Assembly (NCBI GenBank): GCA_011317545.1 | Contig: WUJK01000003.1 | Coordinates: 2,046,001 to 2,110,000 of the forward strand | Length of the DNA stretch: 64,000 nucleotides | Source of the DNA: Coniella vitis | Taxonomy: Eukaryota > Ascomycota > Sordariomycetes > Diaporthales > Schizoparmaceae | Direction of reading: 5' to 3' | In this document: piece by piece, positions 34,437 through 45,760 of the stretch | Position numbering within the stretch: position 1 is the stretch's first letter | Layout of the letters: each line of letters begins with the position of its first letter | Notes under the pieces: generated by a model | The model's database searches: none | What the model saw: only the letters and a program-made list of their open reading frames with translations | What the model was told of the DNA's origin: nothing | Translations under genes and position numbers: made by a program

Positions 34437-36386
34437 ATGTCTCTCCACCGTGTCGCGTCTCTCGAGACGTTTTCCCATCTTTCCAGCCGCGGCACCTCAA
34501 GGGATCCCTCGCCCAGCAGCCGAGACAGGCGCCTGACTTTCAATCCTCTGCCGGAGTCATGGGACTCGCACGCTGGGAAACCGGGCTACATCGACTCGGT
34601 TGGTGCCTTTGAGGTGCCAAAGTGGAAGAGAAGCTGTGAGTTCCAGAGCCTGGCCAAAGACGGCCTTTCACAGCCTTGTAACTGTCATTCGCTAATCTCC
34701 TTGTGCAGTACAAGTTTTGGCAACCGTTATCTACTGCCTCTGTTCAGCAGGCGTTGTCTTTGGCTATGCAGCGCTCAAGCCCGTCCTCAAGGCCGAGGGC
34801 GCCTACCAAGATGTCTGCCGCAGCTCCTCCTCGTCGTCCTTGTCCACTGATCCCGGCTCAGATTCCGACGCAGACGTTGACACATGCGTCGAGATTCACC
34901 TCAACTTCATGTTCACCGTGGCCGCCGTCTCCACCAACGTGGCAGCACTCCCGATTGGCACTCTCCTCGATCACTCTGGCCCCCGCGTTTGCGGCCTCCT
35001 TGGCGCCTTCTTCCTGGCTATTGGATCTCTTCTGATGGCCTTTGAGCACAGCATCCCCTTTGACGCCCTGCTCGCTGGCTACTTCTTCCTGGCCCTCGGC
35101 GGTCCCTTCATCTACATATCATCCTTCCAGCTGTCAAATACTTTCCCGCGCCACTCGGGCCTCATCCTCGCTCTGCTGACGGGCGCCTTTGACGCTTCTT
35201 CGGCCCTCTTCCTGATTTACCGCGTTGTCTTTGAGCACACAAACGGCGCTTTTGGCCACCGCCGCTTCTTCCTTGCTTACCTTGTCGTGCCAGCCATCAT
35301 TGCTGTGCTGCAGGTCACGCTGTTGCCCAAGCAGTCATACAAGACGGTTGGTGAAATGATTGAGCAGGTGGAAAACCCGCTATTTACCAACCATCCGTCC
35401 TCGTCTTCAACGTCGCTGCTAGGATCAGCGGGACACCACAACCGGCAGCGTGATGACCAAGTCGACGAGAACACAGCGCTGCTAGAACAGGAGCGCCGCG
35501 CGCACCGAGAGAGCATCGTAGCGGATTTGGAAGACTTGCTGGGCTCTGCACGGGCAGACGACCAGGCGCGTAACGAGGAGCAAAAGAACGAGACGTCCGG
35601 AGTGTGGGGTGTCAAGCACAAGAATACGGCGTGGGAGCAGATTCGGTCGCCCTGGTTCATCCTGATTTGTCTATTCACAAGTGCGTGCCCCTTTGTGAGA
35701 TTCCATTTGTCCATTCTCTCTGTAGGCTCAGGAGGAGTCGTTCCCAACGGACAAAACAGATGCACGCACATATTCATGACTCTAACCAATTCTCAGTGAT
35801 CCAAATGACACGCATAAACTACTTCGTCGCCACCATCCGCCCCCAATACGAAGCCCTCCTGCACTCGCGGCCCCTCGCCATCTGCATCAACAACTTCTTC
35901 GACCTTGCCTTGCCCATAGGCGGCATCCTCTCGATCCCCTTCATCGGCCTTTTGCTAGACCATACCTCCACCCCCGTCGTCCTTCTATGGCTCGTCACGG
36001 TCACCACCGTCATCGGCATACTGGGAATCCTCCCGGATATGCTATGGGCCGCCTATGCGAACGTCTGTCTATTCGTCCTCTATCGTCCCTTTTATTACAC
36101 CGCCGTTTCTGATTACACGGCCAAAGTGTTTGGCTTCAAGACGTTTGGGACCGTGTATGGGACGATTATTGCCTTGTCGGGCGTCTTCAATTTCTCGCAG
36201 AGCGGGTTGGATTATCTGTTTTTGGAGGTCTGTGGCGGGAACCCGGTCCCGGTTAATGGCGCACTCTGTGCACTGGGGGCGGTAGTAGGTTTGGCAATGG
36301 TAGTGTATGTTGGGTATCAAGCAAGAGGGCTCAAGAGGAGAATGTTGGAGATGGAGGCTGAGAGAGCGGTAGGGATGCTGGAGTGA
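34437..36386 (+). CDS. MFS transporter, Fmp42/SLC43-like
   Basis: Three exons, 34437-34635, 34709-35680, 35797-36386; introns 73 and 116 nt (GTGAGT and GTGCGT donors, CTAAT and CTAAC branch points); 586 aa. Start ATG at 34437 (MSLHRVASLETF). After an N-terminal hydrophilic tail (about 65 residues) come six hydrophobic segments, including ATVIYCLCSAGVVFGYAALK and the MFS-like loop GTLLDHSGPRVCG. A charged central loop follows (about 290-370, ending NTAWEQIRSPWF), then six more segments; exon 3 contains GLLLDHTSTPVVLLW, the matching motif of the second half. Yeast Fmp42 is a membrane protein of unknown substrate, and vertebrate SLC43 members carry large neutral amino acids; the substrate here is unknown. 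Confidence 0.85.
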
Positions 36387-37185
36387 ATCTTGGATTGCGT
36401 TGGTTTTCCTTTGGCGATTGAAAGGGTGGGATTTTGTATAGCGATTCTTTTTTTTGTAAAAAAAAAAATGCATGGTTCAGCGAACATTAGCTTGGAAAGT
36501 TTCTTGAAATCAATATTGTACTCGTCGTCACTGGAATCATATCAGGGCGCTAGCTCATGATGAGTGTATGCATGTAACAAGGTGGGATTAGCTCAAACCA
36601 AACGATTGATCAGGCTTGGTTTCGTCACAGCCAAAGTGCGTATCGAGCGATGATATTGATTTAGACAATAGTATAATACCGTCATGGGCAAAGAAGCAAC
36701 ACTCCAAAATGATTGACAGTCAAGCACCCGCTATTACCAACATGAACATTTGCAGTCATAAAACCATGGGGCCAGCCCTTCTTCCAGATGTTAGTGTTGT
36801 ACCGTCATGAAGTGATCATGAAATAAGAGCATTCTGACCACGTGTTGAGTGACGAAGAGACGGAAAGAGTCTTGCTTACCGTTAATAGATGTATCAATCG
36901 ATATGCATGCCCTGCACGATTCCAAGTTTACAAATCCAGAGGGACAAGTCGGCCTTGCCGATGCAATGAGTATGGTAATCTCGATTACCCCGAATCATCC
37001 ATCCATCCATCCATCCATCGGTCTATTCCACTCACACTGAGCGAGGCAAGTAAGCGAAGGAGATAGACGAGCCGTCTTGACCTTGTCGAGCAACAAGAAA
37101 TCGATCCATGGAAGTGGAGAGTAAGAATAGAAGACGTGAAAGAGAGAAGGAGAAAAGACTCCTGCGTGCCCTGTTTTGGTTTCAT
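36387..37185. other. Intergenic, convergent 3' regions
   Basis: No gene was recognised. An (ATCC)n microsatellite lies at about 37003-37020. Confidence 0.5.
37003..37020. repeat. (ATCC)n microsatellite
   Basis: About four to five tandem ATCC units in non-coding DNA. Confidence 0.75.
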
Positions 37186-37767
37186 TTACACACCTCCACA
37201 GTCTTCCATCCTCCTCCTCAAAAAGTACTCGAGCGCACAATCGCCACGCTTCTTCTCAACCGCCCGGACCAGGTACCGCTGCAGGACTTCCACGTCCTCC
37301 ACCACACATTCATCTGCAGGCAGAACCTCTTCGTCTGTCGAGTCACCATCGTCGCTATCGGGACTCCGCGATGTCAGCATCGTCATCTTGCTGTTCTTGT
37401 TGTTGTTATTGTTGTTGTTGACACTCGACGACGATGAGACAGGCAGCCGGCCGATACTGTACTTCAGTCTGCGAAAATCCTCGGGGGAGCGGTAAATGGT
37501 GCAGGCGCGGTTGTGGTCGTAGTAAAGGAGAATTTCGTAACAGAGAGCGCTATCGGTGGTGTTGTAGGAAGCCTCCCCCTGAGAGTAGTCGTCATTATTG
37601 GTTTGCTTGTTATCGTTGATGATGCTGTCGAGGTCGAAGCGCAGAGAGCGGATCCAGATGGCTCGTGGCAGCGTGCGGGTGGCGTTGTAGGTATGGTGGC
37701 ATGATCGCGAGTGGACTTGCGGCTTAGCGAGCGCCGGACCGCGGGACTGGGGAGTTTTCAGTTGCAT
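37186..37767 (-). CDS. Uncharacterised 193-aa protein, possibly PX-like
   Basis: Single open frame from an ATG at 37767 to TAA. The family is not recognised. Visible features are a basic N-terminus, RAIWIRSLRFDLDSIIND at about 35-52, CYEILLYYDHNRACTIYRSPEDFRRLKYSIG at about 76-106, a Ser/Asn-rich insert with N7 from a GTT/AAC repeat, an acidic patch (SDDGDSTDEE), and a C-terminal helix with VEVLQRYLVRAVEKKRG and ALEYFLRR. A strand-rich start, an R-x-x-x-D-F-R-R-L segment and a helical LQ-x-YL end resemble the layout of a PX phosphoinositide-binding domain with a low-complexity insertion. That is inference from pattern only. Codon-phase constraint across the repeats suggests real coding. Confidence 0.55.
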   Translation of the reverse strand: MQLKTPQSRGPALAKPQVHSRSCHHTYNATRTLPRAIWIRSLRFDLDSIINDNKQTNNDDYSQGEASYNTTDSALCYEILLYYDHNRACTIYRSPEDFRRLKYSIGRLPVSSSSSVNNNNNNNKNSKMTMLTSRSPDSDDGDSTDEEVLPADECVVEDVEVLQRYLVRAVEKKRGDCALEYFLRRRMEDCGGV

Positions 37768-39145
37768 TGTGGGTGTCTGATAATAATGGGCTGAAGGTTG
37801 AGCAGAAGATGACGATCAAGAACTCGCAGAGATGGGACGTCGTGGTCCGAGATGGCTGGTACAGAGCCTGATTTTCACAGAGCTAAGTATGTACAGGGGT
37901 AACCGGTTGTCGAGAGGAAGCGAGTGTCCGCTGTCGACGTGATTTCTTATGGTTCTTCTTGTTGTTATTGTTGTTGCACGAGAAGAGGAGAGCGAGGACA
38001 AGTCGATTGGTGGTGTAGATGGATGCAGGTGAGAGTGAGGATAACAATTAGAACTTGGAGATAACGATGGTTGGTATGAAAGAGTCTATGCAAGCCAGTG
38101 CATCTGAGTACGTGCTGTCTCGTCAAGAGACCAATGATAAGGAGAGTTAGCCGTGAGTAATTAATCAAACACGAACCAAATAGGATATCTTCTTTGGGAA
38201 GTTCAGGTGAGGGAAATCGCAGCGCTGCCACGGTGCGAGAGCCTCATGACGCCCGATTGGGACAACAATACTTGCCACACCGCGGTCCTGGCTGTTGTAC
38301 CATGCAAGTGTTTTTCTTTTTAGCTTTCAGAAACCCACCCACTTGGCCAGCAGCGATAGGGTTTGCTTGTGCTGTTTGAGCTTGTAGTTACACCGCTTGG
38401 CGACGGCGAGAGAGGCTCGACTGAGGAGTCTTGAATCGTGATGGACAAGAAATGGCATGACGTCGGCCCGCTCAGCAGCCTTGGCGTTCTTTATGGTGAT
38501 GATTTACGTCGGTTGTCATATCTCGATCTCCCAACCCGCGAAAAGGCAGGACGCCGTCACTACAGCAGGCCTCGCTGAGCGGCGCCAGGCAGAAGAGAGA
38601 CCGGGACTCTTTCTTTGAGCAGAACCATACATATGCCCACGATGGTGGCAGCAGCAACGAAGGCGAGCGGGTAGCAAGGCAGCGTGCTGATGCGGTTGCA
38701 GGCAGTCGCCCGAAGGCAGTAAACAATGACTCCCAAGGCTGCTCGATGTCACCCAAGCAAAGCCAGAATGTAGCTTCCTCTCTTCTCAGCGGACGGCCTG
38801 TCCTCACCTGAAACGCATAGGGGGTCGATTCTCGGGTGGGTGTGCTGACGGTGTGTCGATATGGAGACGCAAGGGCCAACCAAATAAATGAGCAGTGTCA
38901 TTGTATCACAAGGAGGCCTGATGGCACTGCTGGCTAGGCTGCCTTTTTGGTACCTAGTGCACTGGAGCCCAGCCCTCAGCTGCCCGCTCAGCCACCATGC
39001 CGCAGGTGGTACGCTATAACTCAGGGTCCTGCAACGCTAAACCTAAATACTTGTGGGCTGCTACTGTACATACAAGTAGTAGGTAGGACTATGGCCGTGC
39101 CACCTCCTCCTCCTCCTTCTGCCACCATCGTCAAACTATGGCTTC
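37768..39145. other. Intergenic, with a weak small-gene candidate
   Basis: A minus-strand segment at about 38550-38700 encodes a hydrophobic stretch (PLAFVAAATIVGICMVLLKERVPV) ending at a TAG near 38570. It could be the last exon of a small single-pass membrane protein, but no start or splice partner could be fixed. Nothing else with homology was seen. A GGTACCTAG element is at about 38949. Confidence 0.3.
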
Positions 39146-40732
39146 TCACCCACGCCCACGCCCACGCCATCTCCACTCGGCATTGCGGTGCAGCAGATGC
39201 TCCTTGCTTGCCAGCGCCGTCCACGATCCCCATAGCCCGCCAATCGGCCAGTATCCCTTGAGCCACGCATACCTGCCGGCCTGCTTGCGCGCCGCAGCCT
39301 CGTGCGCCTCCTTGTCCTCCTCCTTGACGTGCACCTTGTCATAGACACTCGGCAAGCCCGACGCTCTGTACTTGGCCCGCAGCTTGTCGTACCACCCTCG
39401 TCCACCGTAGCCTGCCCAGAAATCGTCTTCGCCCTCGTATACATGTGCGTACAGCCACTTCTTACCCCCAAGATCGCGCACCTTGTCTTCGAGCGCTCGG
39501 TTCTTGCCCACAAACGAGGGTGGGTGAAAGGTGCCCTCATGACCCCACACGCCGATATTGAGCATCGTCTGGCTCTGTTGTTGTCCTTGGGCCGCCGTGC
39601 TTCCCTGTGAAGGAGGGGTAGTGAACGGATGGAAGGTTGGGGGGCTGCGTCTCTGCATCGGGCAGAGCCACAGCGGCCAGATGGGGTGCTGCTCGTCGAG
39701 GTAGTTCACCAGGTCCTCGGCAGTCTCCCACGGCATCACGATATCCTGGATCGTGAAGGTGTTGTTCTCGCCCGTGTCCCGTGCCCGGTACAGCATGCGC
39801 GTGTGCAGCAGGTCGTCAAGCAGCCAGCGACTGAAACGGTTCAAGGGCATGAGCCAGTACATGATGACGAAGCGCCCAATCCAATAGGCACCGCGGTCGT
39901 AGCGGAACAGATACTCGGCAAGAGGTATGTACTCCTCCACCGCACCGTCGTCGTCTGGAGTAGCAGTGCGCTCCTGGACGTGTAGGTAGAACCATGGGTC
40001 CCACGCTCCGCTGAATGTTTGCGCTTTCGCATCTGCCGGCTTTTCGTCCGTCAGCGAGCCAGATATGATGACCCCGTGGTCCATGGAAAAGAGTACGCCG
40101 TCCACGTATTCATTCTCCGGCTTGGCAATCTCCCGCTGCACAGCTTGGACGGCCTCAGCGACCGTCTTGGTCCGGTAGTAACGCGCGTGGACGTATTTCT
40201 TGGCTGGCATCAGATTGACTTCCAGCATGGTGACAATCCCCAGCGTGCCCACTGCCCCAGGTGCCGCAGCAAACAAATCAGGCCGCTCCGTTCTACTAGC
40301 CATAACCACTTCTCCATCAGCCAGCACCATTTCCACCCTACGCACCGTATCGTCAAAGAAGCCGTGGCGAAAACTCGAGCTCTCGCCGCCCGTGCCCGCG
40401 AACCCTCCACCGACCGTGATGCCAGGAAACTCCATCACCACAGGTGGCACCAGTCCGTGGCGCAGCGTAGCTTCCACCAATGCGTCCATGGGCACGTTGG
40501 GCTCCACGAGGATTGTCCGCGCGTCTGTGTCGACAGCAAGGACATGCGAGAGCGCGGAAATGTCAACGGTCCGGAGGGAGCCCTTGGGACGCGTGCTGTT
40601 GGTGCTGCCATGGGAAATGCGGTGTGGTTCTTTGCGGTCGTAGAAGACACGGACCGACGCTGCGACCTCTTGGACTGCTGCGTGGTGTCTGTTCATGCCA
40701 GTCGATGGAGTTGTTGCAGCTGTGGATGCCAT
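39146..40732 (-). CDS. FAD-linked oxidoreductase, delta(24)-sterol reductase-like (DHCR24/DIMINUTO family)
   Basis: Single exon, 528 aa from the ATG at 40732 (MASTAATTPSTG); other in-frame ATGs lie upstream (for example MLSVNPSLL, about 40858), so the protein could be longer. A PCMH-type FAD-binding domain spans about 25-200: LRTVDISALSHVLAVD, LVEPNVPMDALVEATLRHG, MEFPGITVGGGFAGTGGESS, TVRRVEMVLADGEVV, APGAVGTLGIVT. The C-terminal half matches the DHCR24 family: YWIGRFVIMYWL, WPLWLCPM, MLNIGVWG, KKWLYAHVY. DHCR24 reduces the C24 double bond of sterols with NADPH; ergosterol-making fungi do not need that step, so the substrate may be another sterol, an imported sterol or an unrelated compound. 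The DHCR24-like assignment is firm at family level only. Confidence 0.85.
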   Translation of the reverse strand: MASTAATTPSTGMNRHHAAVQEVAASVRVFYDRKEPHRISHGSTNSTRPKGSLRTVDISALSHVLAVDTDARTILVEPNVPMDALVEATLRHGLVPPVVMEFPGITVGGGFAGTGGESSSFRHGFFDDTVRRVEMVLADGEVVMASRTERPDLFAAAPGAVGTLGIVTMLEVNLMPAKKYVHARYYRTKTVAEAVQAVQREIAKPENEYVDGVLFSMDHGVIISGSLTDEKPADAKAQTFSGAWDPWFYLHVQERTATPDDDGAVEEYIPLAEYLFRYDRGAYWIGRFVIMYWLMPLNRFSRWLLDDLLHTRMLYRARDTGENNTFTIQDIVMPWETAEDLVNYLDEQHPIWPLWLCPMQRRSPPTFHPFTTPPSQGSTAAQGQQQSQTMLNIGVWGHEGTFHPPSFVGKNRALEDKVRDLGGKKWLYAHVYEGEDDFWAGYGGRGWYDKLRAKYRASGLPSVYDKVHVKEEDKEAHEAAARKQAGRYAWLKGYWPIGGLWGSWTALASKEHLLHRNAEWRWRGRGRG

Positions 40733-42516
40733 GTTGTCGACGCGAATGTGCCGATGAAACTGCGGTGTAGGCTGTTGTTGCGTACTGTCTCCGACGGCTA
40801 GTGAATCACAGCCGTAGTATTGCAGCCTTTGCAAAAGTGAAGGATTGACAGAGAGCATTGGTAATGGTTTGTGCTGCAATGATATGAACATAAAACCAGG
40901 CCCAAGAGGTAGGTATAAGATATTCGAGCCAGTAGTGCTCAAAAGTACCGGTCACGTTTGCTATTGTTCCTTTGACCAACCTTGGTATTGTCCTCTTCAT
41001 GGACGGCCTCCTAGCGTTCTGGAACGTAGTCGTCATATTGGGGTCAATTCGGCGTATATCCACGCAGACAAATTGCTGAACAGTCAATAACGCCTCGAAA
41101 TGCAGACAGGAACTCTTGAAACAGCTCATTATAATTTAGCAAGCCCGCCGAGTTCCAGTATTGAAGTCGAGAGAATATCAGACAGTCCTCGAGCACGGTT
41201 GGTTGACTCATCTCCATCCACACCAGACGACACCAGAGCAGAGCCTTCTCAAGGGACTCAACCTCGTCAGAGAAGCCAAAGACATCTTTGACAACCCCGC
41301 ATCATGATATCAAGTCCGTCTTATCTGATTAATAATTTATGACAGAGGAAGCGTGCAGCGTTCTCCTCACTGATTGTTACCCAGATCATCAGATGGAGAC
41401 ACGAGGCCTGACCCTGGGAGAGCGTCTTCAATCTCGTCAGATATTATCGCAACTTCACACGCATGGCTGCGGTAGAACGAGAGAAAGACGGCTTGATCCA
41501 CAACGCCAAACACTTACAGGAGAATGTGAGCATAGATCTTCATTATCCATTATTTACACACAGCAAATGGTAATGGGCAGCCCAGAGAACCGATTGGCCT
41601 CTATGATATTTCCTGATCACCAAACGCCGTCTTCTCATATATTTGTTTTGTAATTTGTGTTTGTAAACTTTGGCTCTCAATAGCCTACTTTATGAGATAT
41701 GCTCGGTTCCTGGATGAGCTTATAGTAACTGGGTGTTTGTGTTAGATCTCCACCCTGCTTTTAGTGGATCCTGTCATTCCAGGTGTGCCTAATCAACAGC
41801 ATGAAACCCGTCCTTGTTCCATTTCCGAATGCAACCATGGCTGATTACGCTGGCGTAGGCCTTGCAACTCTATCCAAGGGTATGGCCAGCGTTCTTTGAG
41901 CAAGACAGAATGTGAGATGCTGTACTTGTATGAGAGAGCGTACGATGTAGAGATTAATTTGGGAATTGCTTGAATAACCCAGCAACCACCAGAGTGAGGC
42001 CAGAGCTTTTCAACCCCGGATTTGCTGCATACTTACTACGAGCCGATACTGGAGCTGCTGTGGGCTGGGACTAGCCGGCTAAACTCAGGCAGCCAAGGCT
42101 GAACCCCAGAAGACTGCGACATCTCCAAAGGCACTCACTTACTTCTACAGGAGTGTCTGCAGAAGGGGCCCAGTAAGCAGCAGCTTGGCGCGCCCCTGTG
42201 CAGGGCCTGCCTTCCTGCTGCAGCTGTACATAGTATTCCTGCGTTGCTTATAGCAGGATCCCTGTCGTGTCAAGATTATGAGTTCCGCCGGGCCCTCTTC
42301 GACCTGCCGCATAATAAGAATTCCCACGGCCCCAGGACGGTCCTCCTTCGCCTTTCTTGCCTGAAACACCAAACACCCATACGCGCACACTCCCACCACC
42401 TCTCGGCGCGCTGTAAACACCCTGCCACGCTGCACACGGTTTTCTCGCGCGTGCCAGCCAACACTGTCAAGCTCAGAATCGCGTCCCCGTCCCCGGCCCC
42501 TACCACAACGTCCATC
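40733..42516. other. Intergenic region with gene relic
   Basis: The first part continues open upstream of the FAD-enzyme start. The middle (41.1-41.65 kb) is a possible decayed gene, listed separately. The right part (42.2-42.5 kb) is the C-rich leader of the NTF2-like gene; a GTACATAGTATT element is at 42227-42238. Confidence 0.45.
41100..41653 (+). pseudogene. Possible decayed gene (family not recognised)
   Basis: Frame 41100-41291 starts at ATG and is polar (EVERISDSPRARLVD...). Downstream, after an acceptor-like TATGACAG at about 41342, a different frame reads KRAAFSSLIVTQIIRWRHEA, hits one TGA, and continues SVFNLVRYYRNFTRMAAVER then EKDGLIHNAKHLQEN. A GTGAGC donor follows, with an ACACAG acceptor 44 nt on, leading into QMVMGSPENRLASM and a stop at 41653. 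Reads like exons of one gene broken by at least one nonsense codon; CGA-to-TGA would be RIP-like. No donor was found that joins the first frame in phase. It may be chance. Confidence 0.3.
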
Positions 42517-44027
42517 ATGGCGCTGCACGCCGTGTACAAGCAGTTCTTGTCTGCGCCCAGCTCCGCCGCGTTGGCTCCAAACGCGGTCCTGCACTACATC
42601 ACCACAACGACCAGCTTCTACGGTCCCACCGATATTCTCAAGCACCTCAACGCTCAGCGGAACCAGATCAAGAAGGAGAAAGACGAAATAATCACCGTCG
42701 TCGAGGGCCAGGACGCCCTCGCTGTGCAGACTGAGCTCTCACTCGAGTTTCAAGACAACGGCGGTGCTTACCTGCCCGGCCTAGACGACCAATTCCTCTA
42801 CGACCGTACTGTTCACATTCCTGTTGTGAGTGCCCCGCTACTTGGCTACATCTGCCATTGTGTCCTGTCACTTGTGGTTGAGAAGCTTGCAAGAGTGACA
42901 TTGTGACTGACTGTGAGTCGCTTCGGCTCCAAATTCTTAGCTACACATTGTCAAGTTTGATAGCGATGGCAGAATCACCTCCATGCAACAAAGCTGGGAT
43001 CAAGGAGCGCTCCTTAAGCAGCTCGATGTGATTGGCAAGACGGGACGCAACTGGCCCATTCGCGACAGCAAAGATCAGATCAAGCTGATTACCAGCTCGG
43101 GCGAGAAATCCGCAGGCAGTGCGACACCACAGGCCGCTCAGCGATCCCGCGAGAACTCGACACACGTCATGCGCGATCCGCACGCGACTCTCCACAATTT
43201 CAGCCCACGCAGCCAAGAGCCCGCTCCTACCGTGTCTCCCTACTCGGGCTCGCGGCCCCGTCAGCGAACTTTCGAAGAAATCCTTGGAGACGAGCCGCAC
43301 CCCGATTCACCGGAACATCAATCGCCTGGCAAGGCTGTCGCTCCCAAGATTGGCGCTGGAAAGAACTTCCAGCCCTCGCGGCTATTTGACAAGCCCGACG
43401 ATGCGCCACCCGAGCCCGACAGCCCGCCGGACGTCAAGTCGCCTCCGCGCTACATGAAGCCGCACCCGACAAAGTACAACCATTTTGAATTTGTTGATGG
43501 CTCCGACCCTAACGACGCACCACAGCCGGGTATTGCGTTCGAATCTATCCAATCAAAGCACCGGAGCCAGTGGGATCTCGGAGACTTGGTGACACCCGAG
43601 AAGGCTAAACCAAGCAAGACCATACGCCACCGGAATACGAGCAACTGGGCGTTCGACGACGAGGACGACAGTCAGCCCCCTGTCAAGCCGATTGCTCTTG
43701 GCAGATCGCGCCCGGATGTCGGATCACAGATTGGATTCCAAGACGACGGATCGGAGCCCCCGGCACTCGGCAACATCACCAACATGAAGCAAAGAAACAA
43801 GGCCCATGCCTCCCAATTCGATACCACAGACGAACCGTCCACGCCCTCGCCGCGCGCCGGGAAACGTGCGTCGCCCGTGCCGCAAAAGGAGAATAACAAG
43901 CCATCCTTGCAGGAGTCTGCTATGGACCTGCGAGAGAATGGCCCAAACCACCGCATTAAATTGGGCGGAGATGGCATGGGCAACCCCAAGGGCGGCCGTG
44001 GATGGTCACTGGGCGACGACAGCGACT

Positions 44028-44029
<2 letters not shown>
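42517..44029 (+). CDS. NTF2-like domain protein with long disordered tail
   Basis: Two exons, 42517-42825 and 42941-44029, phase 0, intron 115 nt (GTGAGT donor, TTCTTAG acceptor); 465 aa. Start ATG 42517 (MALHAVYKQFLSAP). Residues about 1-150 have an NTF2/SnoaL-like pattern: helical start, FYGPTDILKHL, strands around DALAVQTELSLEFQDNG and HIVKFDSDGRI, then SWDQGALLKQLDVIGKTGRN. The remainder is disordered and charged, with motif-like blocks such as PHPTKYNHFEFVDGSDP, KHRSQWDLGDLVTPEK, SNWAFDDED, and a Gly-rich end (GNPKGGRGWSLGDDSD). Similar fungal proteins are uncharacterised; the tail blocks could bind ribosomes or RNA, which is inference. The stop TAG is followed directly by twelve in-frame CAG triplets. 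Confidence 0.82.

Positions 44030-44065
<36 letters not shown>
44030..44065 (+). repeat. (CAG)12 microsatellite directly after a stop codon
   Basis: Twelve CAG units in frame with the preceding gene; the TAG at 44027-44029 differs from CAG by one base. Beyond the repeat the frame stays open for a further 12 codons to a TAG. Confidence 0.9.
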
Positions 44066-44067
<2 letters not shown>

Positions 44068-45760
44068 CCCCGCTTATGCCTCATACCGGAAAGCCACCGT
44101 TTAGAGGGCGGCCAATAACTTCTGGGGATTCGAATGAGATTCACGAAGCGACCAAGGGAGTCTACGGCCACACAGGGATAGAAGAGGTATTTTTCTTTAG
44201 AGAGACAGAGAGAGAAGGTGGTGTAGAAGGCGGTCGACGTTGTAATTATGCCCATTTCCTTGATCTGAAAGAGCGTGGTGTATGCGAAGGATCCGGATTA
44301 CAGTGGAAAGGTATGATATCAAAATCCCCAAGCCCAATAGCTGTTTGTGTGGGAGACCTGTGGGTATGGTAGCAACGAGCGACCATTGGTACACAGCAAA
44401 GGTACTACACATACAATGAATAGGTGAAACAAGAATGTCTATCATGGCCCCTATTGTCCTCTTTCAGATTGCTGCAGACTCTACTATCGTTAGTAGAACG
44501 GGCCATGCGTGGCTCCCACGTTGCCAAGATGCAGGGTTGCTGCACGCCATGCCCTGCAGCTCTACTTGCAACGCTCCGGGACAGAATGAACAAGACAGGG
44601 CTGCAGATATGATTGGAACCTCGGGGACGCTGGCTGGCTGGCTATCTGCTGGAGGGCCACGCCATGAAGTCCAGCGCTGTTTAGGGAGCCGAGCCTTGAT
44701 CAGTCCTGACTCGGTGCGGTGGCGGCATGGTTTGGGGCTTCTAATAGTAGCCCCGGTGTGTGCAGGCCCCCGAGTGAGAATATGCGAAGGGCTACTGTGG
44801 TATACTATGAACTATGTAGTACCGGTACTGTACCTCTACGTAGTGCTATGCATACGTCAATAAGTAGATGCAGAGAAAGCAGATGCCAAGCAGGCAGGTC
44901 AACTAACCGGGGAGTCCCAAGTAACTACAACCTGTGGAGAAGCAACGGCCACCTGAATATGTCACTGCAAGTACTATGTATGACTACATCTGAGCGACAG
45001 CAGGCGTACATAGTACACAGTACATAGTCCCAGGAGCAGGACCCAATAGCGATGGCTGGATAAGCTGTTTCCGGGGGGTGGTTCAATACTATGGGCAGGC
45101 GCGAACATCTTCATTTCAAGACCGTCTATTGCCTTATTTTGCCTTGGCTGCTTGGACACCCTTCGCTGCCCCGACTCTTGGAAAGCAACAGTCAGCCCGC
45201 CTGGAAACATCCGTTTCTTCTTGCTGCTTCGATGTCAATCTCCCCATTCCAAGTGCCCAACCAATCCTGTGGACTTTCGCTCCGCCAGAGTTCCCGAGCG
45301 AAACCCCCGTCAACGTCACTGCTCACAAGCATTGACCCGATAGCACAGCCCTTGTGCGCGCCCCCCAAAACTAGACTGCCTGGGTCGACCGTCTCTTCCC
45401 ATCCAAAGCCGTCGATATTCGCCTTACACCTCTCCTCTACAAAACAACGACCCGTTTCAACTGTGCACTGGCATCGTGCCTCGGGAGCGGCCCGTTCCTC
45501 TGCAATACCTGCGGTGGCGATACTCAACTCCCGGCGCTGCAGCCATCGCTGCCATGGAGACTGGGTGATCGACTTGCAAGGCCCAGCTGAACCCCTGCCA
45601 TCTTGACATTGCAGTACTTGTACCAGCTGCGTTTGGCACCAACACTCTGGCCTTGAGTTTGGACTCGACGATATCAACGACGGCGCCGTCATCGCTAGGG
45701 CTGTTCGACCACCGATCACACTGCTGAGTGGCACGTTCCTATCCTGCATTATGTTGCGCT
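44066..45760. other. Intergenic region
   Basis: No gene was recognised. Dense TACATAGTA-type elements lie at 44793-44840, 44971-44980 and 45007-45028. The right part is the probable permease leader. Confidence 0.45.
45007..45028. repeat. Doubled GTACATAGTAC/CAGTACATAGT elements
   Basis: Two copies of TACATAGT within 22 nt (GTACATAGTACACAGTACATAGT), part of the dispersed palindromic motif family. Confidence 0.7.

Noticed and set aside
36580..36620. GGGATTAGCTCA resembling a tRNA D-arm
   Set aside because: No matching T-arm GTTCNANNC or acceptor complement within tRNA distance.
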